Below, piece by piece: positions 1 to 5,511 of a stretch of DNA of 5,511 bases. The stretch's first letter is position 1. The number at the start of each line of letters is the position of its first letter. The translations under genes and the position numbers were made by a program. The notes under the pieces were generated by a model. That model was not told the origin of the DNA. It made no database searches and saw only the letters and a program-made list of their open reading frames with translations. The stretch comes from Deltaproteobacteria bacterium UBA3076 (GTDB taxonomy: Bacteria; Desulfobacterota; Dissulfuribacteria; Dissulfuribacterales; UBA3076): assembly GCA_002367355.1 (NCBI GenBank), contig DFBQ01000211.1, forward strand, positions 4,439-9,949, in the 5' to 3' direction.

Positions 1-1452
1 TCCGTGGGATACAGGGAGAGAATCGCGGTTTTAAAACAGGAGCACTTTGCCTTTGACGAGGAGGCGGTTTTAAACACTGTAATTATGGGCCATGAAAAGC
101 TGTACGGAATTATGGCAGAGAGGGAAGCTCTTTATGATAAACCGGATTTTTCCGAAGAGGACGGAATCAGAGCAGGTGAGCTTGAGGTTGAATTCGCGGA
201 TATGAGCGGGTATGAGGCAGAGTCTGAAGCGGCGGTTCTCTTAAACAATCTGGGAATTGCCGAAGAGATGCATCAGAAAAAGATGAAGGAACTCGAGGGC
301 GGGGAAAAGGTGCGAGTGCTCCTTGCCCAGGCCCTGTTCGGAAATCCGGACGTCCTGCTTCTGGACGAGCCCACCAACAACCTGGACATCAAGTCCATTG
401 CCTGGCTTGAGGAGTTTCTCTACAGGTTCCAGAACACGGTAATCGTGGTATCACATGACCGTCATTTCATGAACCAGGTCTGCACCCACATTGCAGACAT
501 TGATTTCGGTAAGATCTCGGTATACATGGGGAACTACGATTTCTGGTACCAGGCCAGCCAACTGAATCTGAAACAGAAACAGGAGGGAAACAAGAAAATC
601 ACTGACCGGGCCAATGAACTGAAGGCTTTTATCCAGCGGTTCAGTTCCAACGCCTCCAAGTCTAAGCAGGCCACCTCCCGAAAGAAACTTTTAGAAAAAC
701 TCACCATTGAGGACATGCCGGTGTCGTCAAGAAAATACCCATTTATTTGTTTCAAGCCCGAACGAACCTGTGGCAACGTGATCCTGGAAGTGGACGGACT
801 TACCAAGAGCATCGATGGTGAAAAGGTGCTGGACAACGTCAGTTTTACTGTGAACTGTGGGAATAAGATCGCCTTTATGGGCGGGAACAGCCTGGCCAAG
901 ACCACCCTTTTCCAAATTTTGGCTGGGGAGATGGAACCGGACAGCGGTACTTTCCATTGGGGAACCACTATTACCCAATCCTATTTTCCCAAAGAACACA
1001 GCGCCTATTTCAACGGTGACCGGAACCTGATCGAATGGCTCCTGCAGTTCGCTCCCCCAACAGAGGGCGAGAACTTTGCCAGGACATTCCTGGGACGCAT
1101 GCTCTTTTCCGGGGAAGAGGCCCTTAAAAAGATCGGCGTACTCTCCGGTGGGGAAAAAGTTCGCTGCATGCTCTCAAGGATGATGCTTTCCGAATCCAAT
1201 GTCCTGATGCTGGATGAACCCACCAACCACCTCGACCTGGAATCGATCACGTCATTAAATAACAGCCTGCTCAAATTCCAGGATGTAATTCTTTTTACCT
1301 CCCATGACCACGAGTTCGTGAATACCGTGGCAAATCGGATTATCGAAATCACCCCCGGTGGCGTCATCGATCAACTCATGACTTTCGACGAGTATATTGA
1401 AAGGACGGAAGTTGTGAAAACCCGTGAAGGTATGCTCTTGAAGGCCGCTTAA
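1..1452 (+). CDS. ABC-F family ATP-binding protein, YkpA/YbiT type (5' end cut by window)
   Basis: A soluble ATPase with two ABC domains and no membrane segments. ABC-F proteins bind the ribosomal E-site region and act on stalled or initiating ribosomes; the role of this subgroup is less defined. The frame is open to base 1, so the GTG at 4 is not the real start. Compared from memory with YkpA and YbiT, about 55-60 residues including the first Walker A lie upstream. Counting from that GTG, domain 1 has signature LEGGE (97-101), Walker B DVLLLDEPTNNLD (116-128) and SHDRH (150-154). A charged linker follows, with the family-typical SNASKSKQATSRKK (215-228). Domain 2 has a degenerate Walker A GGNSLAKTT (293-301), signature LSGGE (380-384), Walker B with LDEPTNHLD (403-411) and SHDHEF (433-438). 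It ends at TAA 1450-1452. Family assignment is firm; the exact cellular role is not. Confidence 0.95.
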   Translation, partial: SVGYRERIAVLKQEHFAFDEEAVLNTVIMGHEKLYGIMAEREALYDKPDFSEEDGIRAGELEVEFADMSGYEAESEAAVLLNNLGIAEEMHQKKMKELEGGEKVRVLLAQALFGNPDVLLLDEPTNNLDIKSIAWLEEFLYRFQNTVIVVSHDRHFMNQVCTHIADIDFGKISVYMGNYDFWYQASQLNLKQKQEGNKKITDRANELKAFIQRFSSNASKSKQATSRKKLLEKLTIEDMPVSSRKYPFICFKPERTCGNVILEVDGLTKSIDGEKVLDNVSFTVNCGNKIAFMGGNSLAKTTLFQILAGEMEPDSGTFHWGTTITQSYFPKEHSAYFNGDRNLIEWLLQFAPPTEGENFARTFLGRMLFSGEEALKKIGVLSGGEKVRCMLSRMMLSESNVLMLDEPTNHLDLESITSLNNSLLKFQDVILFTSHDHEFVNTVANRIIEITPGGVIDQLMTFDEYIERTEVVKTREGMLLKAA

Positions 1453-1526
1453 GCAACCGGTTTGAAATGATCAAGCAATATCTCGACCGTTCTTTCCGGC
1501 TCCGATTGAAACGAAAGTGGTGAAAA

Positions 1527-1700
1527 ATGGTATCAGCCGATTGGGTCAAACGCCTTAGAAGAGAAAAGCGGAAAGCGGGGGTATATCAGTATCAGAAGGA
1601 TTGCCGTTATTTTGCCCAGATTGCCGATAGCTTAAAAGAAGCCGGCGCGGAGGAACTATACTGTATGAGGGCTCAAATTGCGCTTTTAAATCGATATTGA
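1527..1700 (+). pseudogene. 57-aa ORF resembling the N-terminus of a THUMP-type RNA methyltransferase; probable remnant
   Basis: An ATG ORF of 57 codons lies 74 nt after the ABC-F stop, with only a weak ribosome binding site (GTGGTGA). Its middle, residues 19-44 (VYQYQKD, then RYFAQIADSLKEAGAEEL), resembles the start of RlmL/RlmK-like class I SAM-dependent RNA methyltransferases, where a YFAQxADxLEELGAxEL strand-helix opens the ferredoxin-like/THUMP part. Where those proteins continue with a second glycine-rich strand (LGAxxVKPxYRG), this ORF diverges (YCMRAQIALLNRY) and stops. I see no continuation in the other two forward frames. The simplest reading is the 5' stub of a methyltransferase gene lost by deletion. 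The match is from memory of family sequences. A genuine small protein is possible. Confidence 0.42.
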
Positions 1701-2070
1701 TTATACTGAAAAAAGTCTATTTTAAGCCCCTTTCCTGAAATAGCTATATAAGTTATGTATGCATAATTTATACATCATGAATACGTTTCGTTATGCCTTT
1801 AGTAAACACAGATCTGTTACAGTGTAATCAATATTTTTTCTTCAAAAATTTACAATTTGTTCTTTTTTAAAAGTTTGAAAATTTAATGTGAGTAAAGAAC
1901 TCAACTCTTCTTTGTGTTCAGTATGTGTTTTACTGAGGCATTCAGAAATAGTTAATATGACCAAGGGCCATTGCCATTATCACCACTAAGGATAACCCCA
2001 TGCGAGTCTGCGTTTTCGCTCTGCGGCGACGATTATAACACCGGCCCCATGACGGGCTGTCAAGTCTACG
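1701..2070. other. AT-rich intergenic stretch with no recognisable gene
   Basis: 370 bases between the small ORF and the 3' end of the channel gene. Bases up to about 1960 are strongly AT-rich with many stops on both strands; from about 1980 the composition becomes more GC-rich. The only structures seen are short: an ATGTAT/ATACAT inverted repeat (1755-1760 and 1770-1775), a CTATTT/AAATAG repeat around 1717-1744, and a 6-bp GC stem (2042-2047 with 2054-2059). The GC stem is just beyond the channel stop, but no T-tract follows on the minus strand, so a classical terminator is not supported. No tRNA, insertion sequence or convincing promoter was recognised. Confidence 0.6.
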
Positions 2071-3297
2071 TCATTGTATGCCTAACCCGGATATCCTTCC
2101 CAGGTCGTGTCCGGATGGTTTCTGAAAGACCCTGAGTCCAAATTCCGGCACCACTGCCAGTATGTGGTCGAAAATATCCGCCTGGATTGCCTCATAGTTC
2201 GCCCAGACAATATCGTTCGAAAATACGTAAATCTCAAGAGGCAGACCCTCAGGTGTAGGGGCCAGTTGACGCACCAGAAAGGTCAGGTCTTGTCGAATCT
2301 TCGGGTGGTTGCGGAGATATGCTATCACATAGGCCCTAAAGGTTCCCACATTGGTCATCCTCCTGCCATTTACGACCTGGCTGGTGTCTATACCATGCTC
2401 CTTGTTGTACGCATCCAGTTCTGCTTTTTTACATCTGACGTATTCATTCAGCATCTGTATTTTTTCAAATTTCTCAATCATCTCATCATCGCAAAATCGA
2501 ATACTCGACTGGTCTATCAAAATAGAACGCTTAATGCGCCTGCCTCCTGAGTCACTCATACCACGCCAGTTCTTAAAGGAATCTTCTATCAACTTGTAAG
2601 TCGGAATAGTAGTTATTGTATTATCCCAGTTCTGAACCTTTACTGTATGAAGCGCCATATCTACGACAGAACCATCGGTTCCATACTCGGGCATCTCTAT
2701 CCAGTCACCAATCCTGACCATATCATCCATTAATATTTGTATACTTGCCATAAATGATAATATGGTATCTTTAAATACAAAGAGAAGTACAGCAGTGATA
2801 GCACCTATTCCACTTAGAAATACCCATGGGGACCTATCTATAAGCAGACTAATTACTATTATTAGACCTAATATATAAAGAACTATCTTTAATATCTGAA
2901 CAGATCCCTTAATTGTATACTTTTTTGATATTGGATATGTATTGTATATGGCCTCCCCGGCAGTCAATAATTTACCAAGCCACAAAATAATATTGAGAAA
3001 GACGTACGCGCTGATAATTCTCTTTGCATGCTCCGCAATGGAGGGAAAAAGATGCACGCCGTAATAGAGCACAATGGCAGGGGCCAGGTAGGCCAGGTGG
3101 TTAAATACACCCTTTTCAATAAGGATATCATCCCATTTATATTCTGTCCGGCGAAGGATATAATATAGCCCCTGAATTAGATATCTTCTGGTAGCGTAGT
3201 AACTTACGAAACACACCAACAGAAGGCCCAAAATAAGGACCGATTTCTCCAGAAAAAAACTATTTTTTAACAGGCTGAATATTTTTTCCAGATCCAC
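2071..3297 (-). CDS. ybdG: MscS-family mechanosensitive channel, YbdG/MscM-like
   Basis: An inner-membrane small-conductance mechanosensitive channel that releases solutes when turgor stretches the membrane. With the GTG start at 3297 it has 408 residues, close to E. coli YbdG (415). Hydrophobic segments lie at about 19-36, 67-84, 93-113 and 134-153, followed by the pore-lining segment at about 157-190, which runs into the cytoplasmic beta domain. Family landmarks are GIGAITAVLLFVFKD (163-177), GDWIEMPEYGTDGSVVD (197-213), VKVQNWDNTITTIPT (219-233) and SFKNW (240-244), then SGGRRIKRSI in the C-terminal domain and QADIFDHI near the end. The same frame opens at GTG 3339 (422 aa), but the 3297 start has a GGAGAG seven bases upstream and the longer one has no clear site. 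It is transcribed away from the dehydrogenase; the left MITE lies in its upstream region. Confidence 0.93.
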   Translation of the reverse strand: MDLEKIFSLLKNSFFLEKSVLILGLLLVCFVSYYATRRYLIQGLYYILRRTEYKWDDILIEKGVFNHLAYLAPAIVLYYGVHLFPSIAEHAKRIISAYVFLNIILWLGKLLTAGEAIYNTYPISKKYTIKGSVQILKIVLYILGLIIVISLLIDRSPWVFLSGIGAITAVLLFVFKDTILSFMASIQILMDDMVRIGDWIEMPEYGTDGSVVDMALHTVKVQNWDNTITTIPTYKLIEDSFKNWRGMSDSGGRRIKRSILIDQSSIRFCDDEMIEKFEKIQMLNEYVRCKKAELDAYNKEHGIDTSQVVNGRRMTNVGTFRAYVIAYLRNHPKIRQDLTFLVRQLAPTPEGLPLEIYVFSNDIVWANYEAIQADIFDHILAVVPEFGLRVFQKPSGHDLGRISGLGIQ

Positions 3298-3302
3298 GAT
3301 TA

Positions 3303-3308
3303 CTCTCC
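3303..3308 (-). promoter_or_regulatory. Ribosome binding site that decides the channel start
   Basis: The minus strand reads GGAGAG at 3308-3303, with GGAG ending 7 nt before the GTG at 3297. The alternative upstream GTG at 3339 is preceded only by AAGTAAGTT, a poorer match, so the shorter 408-residue product is preferred. Confidence 0.6.
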
Positions 3309-3385
3309 ATTCCTGCTGGAAACTTGAGTAAATTGACACAACTTACTTGCCAAGACCATAGCCTTTCTGATATCACTTTTATTTA

Positions 3386-3393
3386 ACATTATA
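3386..3393. repeat. Left 8-bp direct repeat flanking the MITE (ACATTATA)
   Basis: ACATTATA immediately precedes the left terminal repeat and is duplicated exactly at 3472-3479, as expected for target duplication. On the minus strand it contains a perfect TATAAT (3393-3388) facing the channel gene. Confidence 0.75.
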
Positions 3394-3471
3394 GTAATTT
3401 CTCAATAAGTCCGGGCAAATCATATTTTGCGACTATCCAGTGACTGTTGCCCAGACTTATTGAGAAGTTAC
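3394..3471. mobile_element. 78-bp MITE with IS66-like terminal inverted repeats
   Basis: The ends form a 25-bp inverted repeat, 3394-3418 against 3447-3471, identical at 23 of 25 positions. Both begin GTAA[T/C]TTCTCAATAAGTC. A 28-nt centre (3419-3446) separates them. A perfect 8-bp duplication, ACATTATA, flanks the element directly. Terminal GTAA and 8-bp target duplications are known features of the IS66 family, so this looks like a non-autonomous IS66-type miniature element; it has no coding capacity. A second, reversed copy begins at 5394, so the element is repeated in this genome. It lies between the channel and dehydrogenase genes, where it could also form a hairpin in RNA. Confidence 0.8.
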
Positions 3472-3488
3472 ACATTATATAACATTAT
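3460..3488 (+). promoter_or_regulatory. Candidate hybrid promoter for the dehydrogenase operon
   Basis: TTGAGA (3460-3465, five of six to the -35 consensus) lies inside the right MITE terminal repeat. Seventeen bases on is CATTAT (3483-3488, four of six to -10) in the AT-rich flank. Other AT-rich hexamers nearby could serve as the -10. The ATG is about 30 bases further. This is a pattern match only. Confidence 0.35.
3472..3479. repeat. Right 8-bp direct repeat flanking the MITE (ACATTATA)
   Basis: An exact copy of 3386-3393 abutting the right terminal repeat. A further ACATTATA occurs at 3482-3489, two bases on, so local repetitiveness slightly weakens the target-duplication reading. The exact fit to both element ends still favours it. 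Confidence 0.7.
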
Positions 3489-3504
3489 ATATTAAAACAT
3501 TTAT

Positions 3505-3510
3505 AAGGAG
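3505..3510 (+). promoter_or_regulatory. Ribosome binding site of the dehydrogenase gene
   Basis: AAGGAG ends 10 nt before the ATG at 3521. It is a strong Shine-Dalgarno match in an otherwise AT-only leader and fixes this start. Confidence 0.8.
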
Positions 3511-3520
3511 TATTTATAAC

Positions 3521-4807
3521 ATGGCGGCAAATTCAGTAGCAATAGTAGGATTGGGTTACGTCGGACTCCCGCTGGCAATAGCCTTTGGCAAGAAAATAAA
3601 AACCATCGGCTTTGACACATCTGAAGACAAAATAATCAGTTACAAAAAAGCCATTGACCCCACTGCAGAAGTTGACCGCGAAGACTTCGATCAGGCGGTG
3701 CATCTCAGCTTCACAAACGATCCTGCCGCCATAAAAGAGACAGACCTGGTCGTTGTAGCTGTACCTACTCCGATTACCGCCAACAAGCAGCCTGACCTCA
3801 GACACCTTGTTTCCGCTTCGGAAATTGTCGGAAAAAACCTGAAGCGCGGAGCTATTGTTGTATACGAATCAACAGTATATCCGGGTGTGACCGAGCATAC
3901 ATGTGGTCCTGTCCTTGAAAAGGTCTCCGGACTCAAGTATGGCGAAGAATTCAAGGTTGGCTACTCTCCTGAGCGGATAAATCCCGGAGACAGGGAACAC
4001 TCTCTGACCAACATAGTAAAAGTTGTGGCAGCTCAAGATCAGAATACACTGGAAGAGGTGGCAAGCACTTATGAACTGATAGTGGATGCAGGGGTATACA
4101 GGGCAGAGAGCATAAAAGTGGCTGAAGCAGCCAAGGTTATAGAAAATACACAGCGGGATCTCAACATCGCCCTTATGAACGAGCTGGCCATTATTTTCAA
4201 TCGCCTGGATATTGATACACAATCAGTGCTGGAGGCTGCTTGCACGAAATGGAACTTCCTCTCCTTTACACCCGGTCTGGTTGGGGGCCATTGCATCGGA
4301 GTTGACCCCTACTACCTCACCTATTGTGCCCAGCGAACAGGATACCATCCCGAAGTCATTCTGGCTGGACGCCGCATCAACGATTCAATGGGCGCATATG
4401 TTGCGCAGAGGACACTCAAGGAACTCATCCATGCCAGGGTACGGGTTGAAGGGGCCCGGGTCGTTATACTCGGGCTTACATTCAAGGAAAATTGTTCTGA
4501 TATAAGAAACACCAGAGTGATAGATATTATCCACGAGTTCAGGGAGTATGGCATTGAGCCCCTGGTGCATGATCCACTGGCCGATCCGCAAGAGGCCAGA
4601 TCCGTATATGGCATTCGTTTACTGAAGGACCTGCCTGCCAATGTTGATGCAGCCATACTTGCAGTAGCCCACAAAACTTATGCAGAAGCCGGGGTTTCAG
4701 TAATAAAAGACATGCTCACTCCTGACAGGGGTGTGGTAATAGATGTAAAGGGTTTTTATCACCCTGATGATTTTAAGGAAAAGACTATCAGGTACTGGAG
4801 ACTGTAA
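3521..4807 (+). CDS. tviB: Nucleotide sugar dehydrogenase, TviB/WbpO type (UDP-HexNAc C6-dehydrogenase)
   Basis: A cytoplasmic NAD-dependent enzyme of the UDP-glucose/GDP-mannose dehydrogenase family. It oxidises C6 of a UDP-sugar to the uronic acid in two steps. The TviB/WbpO branch uses UDP-GlcNAc or UDP-GalNAc and feeds capsule or O-antigen synthesis. At 428 residues it is full length. Motifs: Rossmann GLGYVGLP (10-17), VPTP (81-84), YESTVYPG (115-122), GYSPERINPGD (147-157), SIKVAEAAKVIENTQRD (197-213, with the conserved Lys199), TKWNFL (242-247), catalytic Cys258 in GGHCIGVDPYYLT (255-267), and GLTFKENCSDIRNTRV (318-333). SIKVAEAAKVIENTQRD and TKWNFL favour TviB/WbpO over plain UDP-glucose dehydrogenase. 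Substrate is inferred, not shown. Small departures from the usual pattern are Cys241 before TKWNF and Ser326 in NCSDIRN. It is the first gene of a two-gene unit, followed after 2 nt by the AMMECR1 gene. Confidence 0.93.
   Translation: MAANSVAIVGLGYVGLPLAIAFGKKIKTIGFDTSEDKIISYKKAIDPTAEVDREDFDQAVHLSFTNDPAAIKETDLVVVAVPTPITANKQPDLRHLVSASEIVGKNLKRGAIVVYESTVYPGVTEHTCGPVLEKVSGLKYGEEFKVGYSPERINPGDREHSLTNIVKVVAAQDQNTLEEVASTYELIVDAGVYRAESIKVAEAAKVIENTQRDLNIALMNELAIIFNRLDIDTQSVLEAACTKWNFLSFTPGLVGGHCIGVDPYYLTYCAQRTGYHPEVILAGRRINDSMGAYVAQRTLKELIHARVRVEGARVVILGLTFKENCSDIRNTRVIDIIHEFREYGIEPLVHDPLADPQEARSVYGIRLLKDLPANVDAAILAVAHKTYAEAGVSVIKDMLTPDRGVVIDVKGFYHPDDFKEKTIRYWRL
4797..4800 (+). promoter_or_regulatory. 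Ribosome binding site inside the dehydrogenase 3' end
   Basis: GGAG lies within the last codons of the dehydrogenase, 9 nt before the ATG at 4810. With the stop codon (4805-4807) between the site and the start, this supports translational coupling. Confidence 0.65.
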
Positions 4808-4809
4808 GC

Positions 4810-5382
4810 ATGGAAAAGGGGAAGCTCACCGGCCCTGAAAGGCGATTGTTACTCAAAATAGCAAGGCAGGCCATAGAGACAGAACTGGCAGGCCTTCCTT
4901 TCAGTCTTCCCGGGGTGACAAATCCAAATCTTGTCGAACACAGGGGGGCATTTGTAACAATTCACAAACATGGCCGGCTCAGGGGATGTATCGGGACCTT
5001 TTCAGCAAACAGACCCCTGTACGAAGTAGTTGGCGACATGGCCATATCATCAGCTTTTAAAGATCTGAGATTCCGCCCGCTCGGTTCCTCTGAATTTGAG
5101 GAGATAGATTTGGAGATATCCGCACTCACTCCCCTGATGCCGATAACTGATATGAATGAAATCAAGATAGGTACCCACGGGATCTATATCATTCAGGAAC
5201 CCTTTCACGGTGTGCTGTTGCCTCAGGTAGCTACAAAAAATGGATGGGACAGGCTTACTTTTCTGAATCAGACCTGTATGAAGGCAGGTCTGCCCCCTGG
5301 TTGCTGGAAAGACCCAAAAACACAGATCAATATCTTCAGTGCTGAGATCTTTGGTGAGAAGTCTGAAGGTCTGCTGTCTTAA
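4810..5382 (+). CDS. amrA: AMMECR1-domain protein (AmmeMemoRadiSam system protein A-like)
   Basis: A 190-residue soluble protein made almost entirely of one AMMECR1 domain, the usual size for bacterial and archaeal stand-alone members. Conserved features seen: RLRGCIGTF (56-64) with the invariant Cys60, the helix SAFKDLRFRPL (81-91), the strand LEISALTPL (101-109), GTHGIYI (121-127), GVLLPQVA (134-141), WDR (146-148) and CWKD (165-168). No signal peptide or membrane segment. In many genomes the domain sits beside a Memo-like protein and a radical SAM enzyme; neither is visible here. The biochemical activity is unsettled, so none is assigned. The start is two bases after the dehydrogenase stop, with GGAG nine bases upstream, so both are probably read from one mRNA. 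It ends at TAA 5380-5382, 11 bases before the second MITE. No clear terminator was seen. Confidence 0.93.
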   Translation: MEKGKLTGPERRLLLKIARQAIETELAGLPFSLPGVTNPNLVEHRGAFVTIHKHGRLRGCIGTFSANRPLYEVVGDMAISSAFKDLRFRPLGSSEFEEIDLEISALTPLMPITDMNEIKIGTHGIYIIQEPFHGVLLPQVATKNGWDRLTFLNQTCMKAGLPPGCWKDPKTQINIFSAEIFGEKSEGLLS

Positions 5383-5393
5383 TGCCTTTTTTG

Positions 5394-5511
5394 GTAACTT
5401 CTCAATAAGTCCGGGTACCAGTCACTGAATTCCCGCCTTCGAGGGAATGACGATTGGGTGTGAACGCCTGTCATTCCTGCGAAAGCCGGAATCCATTGGA
5501 TAGTCGCAAAA
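5394..5511. mobile_element. Second MITE copy, reversed, interrupted, and cut by the window end
   Basis: Bases 5394-5427 match the reverse complement of the first MITE at 31 of 34 positions, starting with the same GTAACTTCTCAATAAGTC end. Bases 5498-5511 (GGATAGTCGCAAAA) match the next stretch of that element 14 of 14. Between them is a nested 69-bp repeat. By comparison with the first copy, about 31 more bases and the other terminal repeat should lie just past the window. The 8 bases before it, CTTTTTTG (5386-5393), are the predicted target duplication. Confidence 0.75.
5428..5496. repeat. Nested 69-bp palindromic repeat with two hairpin units
   Basis: Absent from the first MITE copy. It holds two inverted units of the widespread GGAATGACG type. 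Unit one is ATTCCC, 8 nt, GGGAAT (5429-5448), the same layout as the neisserial dRS3 repeat. Unit two is ATTCC/GGAAT around a GCGAAAGC core (5473-5492). Reverse-complementing unit two gives 19 of 25 identity with unit one over the core plus the adjoining GACG/GACA. The insert is bounded by TG on both sides (5426-5427 and 5497-5498), suggesting a 2-bp duplication. Confidence 0.65.

Noticed and set aside
4..6. GTG as the true start of the ABC-F protein
   Set aside because: The frame is open to base 1, and the missing first Walker A and about 55-60 residues of the family show the gene begins upstream.
534..1367. Minus-strand ORFs of 90-144 codons within the ABC-F gene
   Set aside because: They are antisense to conserved ABC motifs and have compositions expected of complementary frames.
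1755..1775. ATGTAT/ATACAT inverted repeat as an operator
   Set aside because: Six-base arms in a very AT-rich tract are expected by chance, and no gene start is nearby.
2042..2059. GC hairpin as a Rho-independent terminator for the channel gene
   Set aside because: The stem is only 6 bp with a G-T pair and no T-tract follows on the minus strand.
2107..2599. Forward-strand ORFs of 147 and 82 codons inside the channel gene
   Set aside because: They lie opposite a well-conserved minus-strand gene, show no family motifs, and look like shadow frames.
3298..3339. N-terminal extension of the channel from GTG 3339
   Set aside because: No good ribosome site precedes it, whereas GTG 3297 has GGAGAG at proper spacing and gives a family-typical length. 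Not fully excluded.
3394..3471. The inverted repeat as a bidirectional terminator
   Set aside because: No T-run follows either arm; the 8-bp flanking duplication and the second copy at 5394 fit a mobile element better.
5394..5511. CRISPR repeat-spacer structure
   Set aside because: There is no regularly spaced series of direct repeats; the repeats are inverted and explained by a nested MITE.

Overview
The window reads as chromosomal DNA of a Gram-negative bacterium. The evidence is a YbdG-type small mechanosensitive channel, a TviB/WbpO-type nucleotide sugar dehydrogenase, a lone AMMECR1-domain protein, and a GGAATGACG-type palindromic repeat of a kind scattered through many proteobacterial genomes. 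Desulfobacterota or a similar environmental lineage is my best guess. It rests on gene mix and repeat style only and is weak.

Layout. Bases 1-1452 (+) hold all but the N-terminus of a YkpA/YbiT-type ABC-F ATPase; the window edge removes the first Walker A. Bases 1527-1700 (+) encode a 57-residue ORF whose second half resembles the first strand and helix of a THUMP-type RNA methyltransferase, probably a gene remnant. Bases 1701-2070 are AT-rich and appear non-coding. Bases 2071-3297 (-) encode a full-length YbdG/MscM-like channel. Divergent from it, after a 78-bp MITE, lie a nucleotide sugar dehydrogenase (3521-4807, +) and an AMMECR1-domain protein (4810-5382, +). These two are 2 nt apart and look translationally coupled.

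The most interesting non-genic structure is a pair of related miniature elements bracketing the dehydrogenase/AMMECR1 pair in opposite orientations. The left one (3394-3471) is complete: 25-bp terminal inverted repeats starting GTAA, with a perfect 8-bp ACATTATA duplication on both sides, which are hallmarks of IS66-family ends. The right one (5394 to beyond the window) is the same element reversed, with a 69-bp palindromic repeat nested in its centre. The left element sits in the divergent promoter region, and its right end supplies a plausible -35 box for the dehydrogenase gene.

Functionally the genes are mixed: ribosome-associated ABC-F ATPase, osmotic-shock channel, UDP-HexNAcA synthesis for surface polysaccharide, and a conserved AMMECR1 protein of unclear biochemistry. 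I see no defence system, CRISPR array, tRNA or rRNA. No wholly new system is evident; the leads are the nested MITE pair and the coupled dehydrogenase/AMMECR1 operon.
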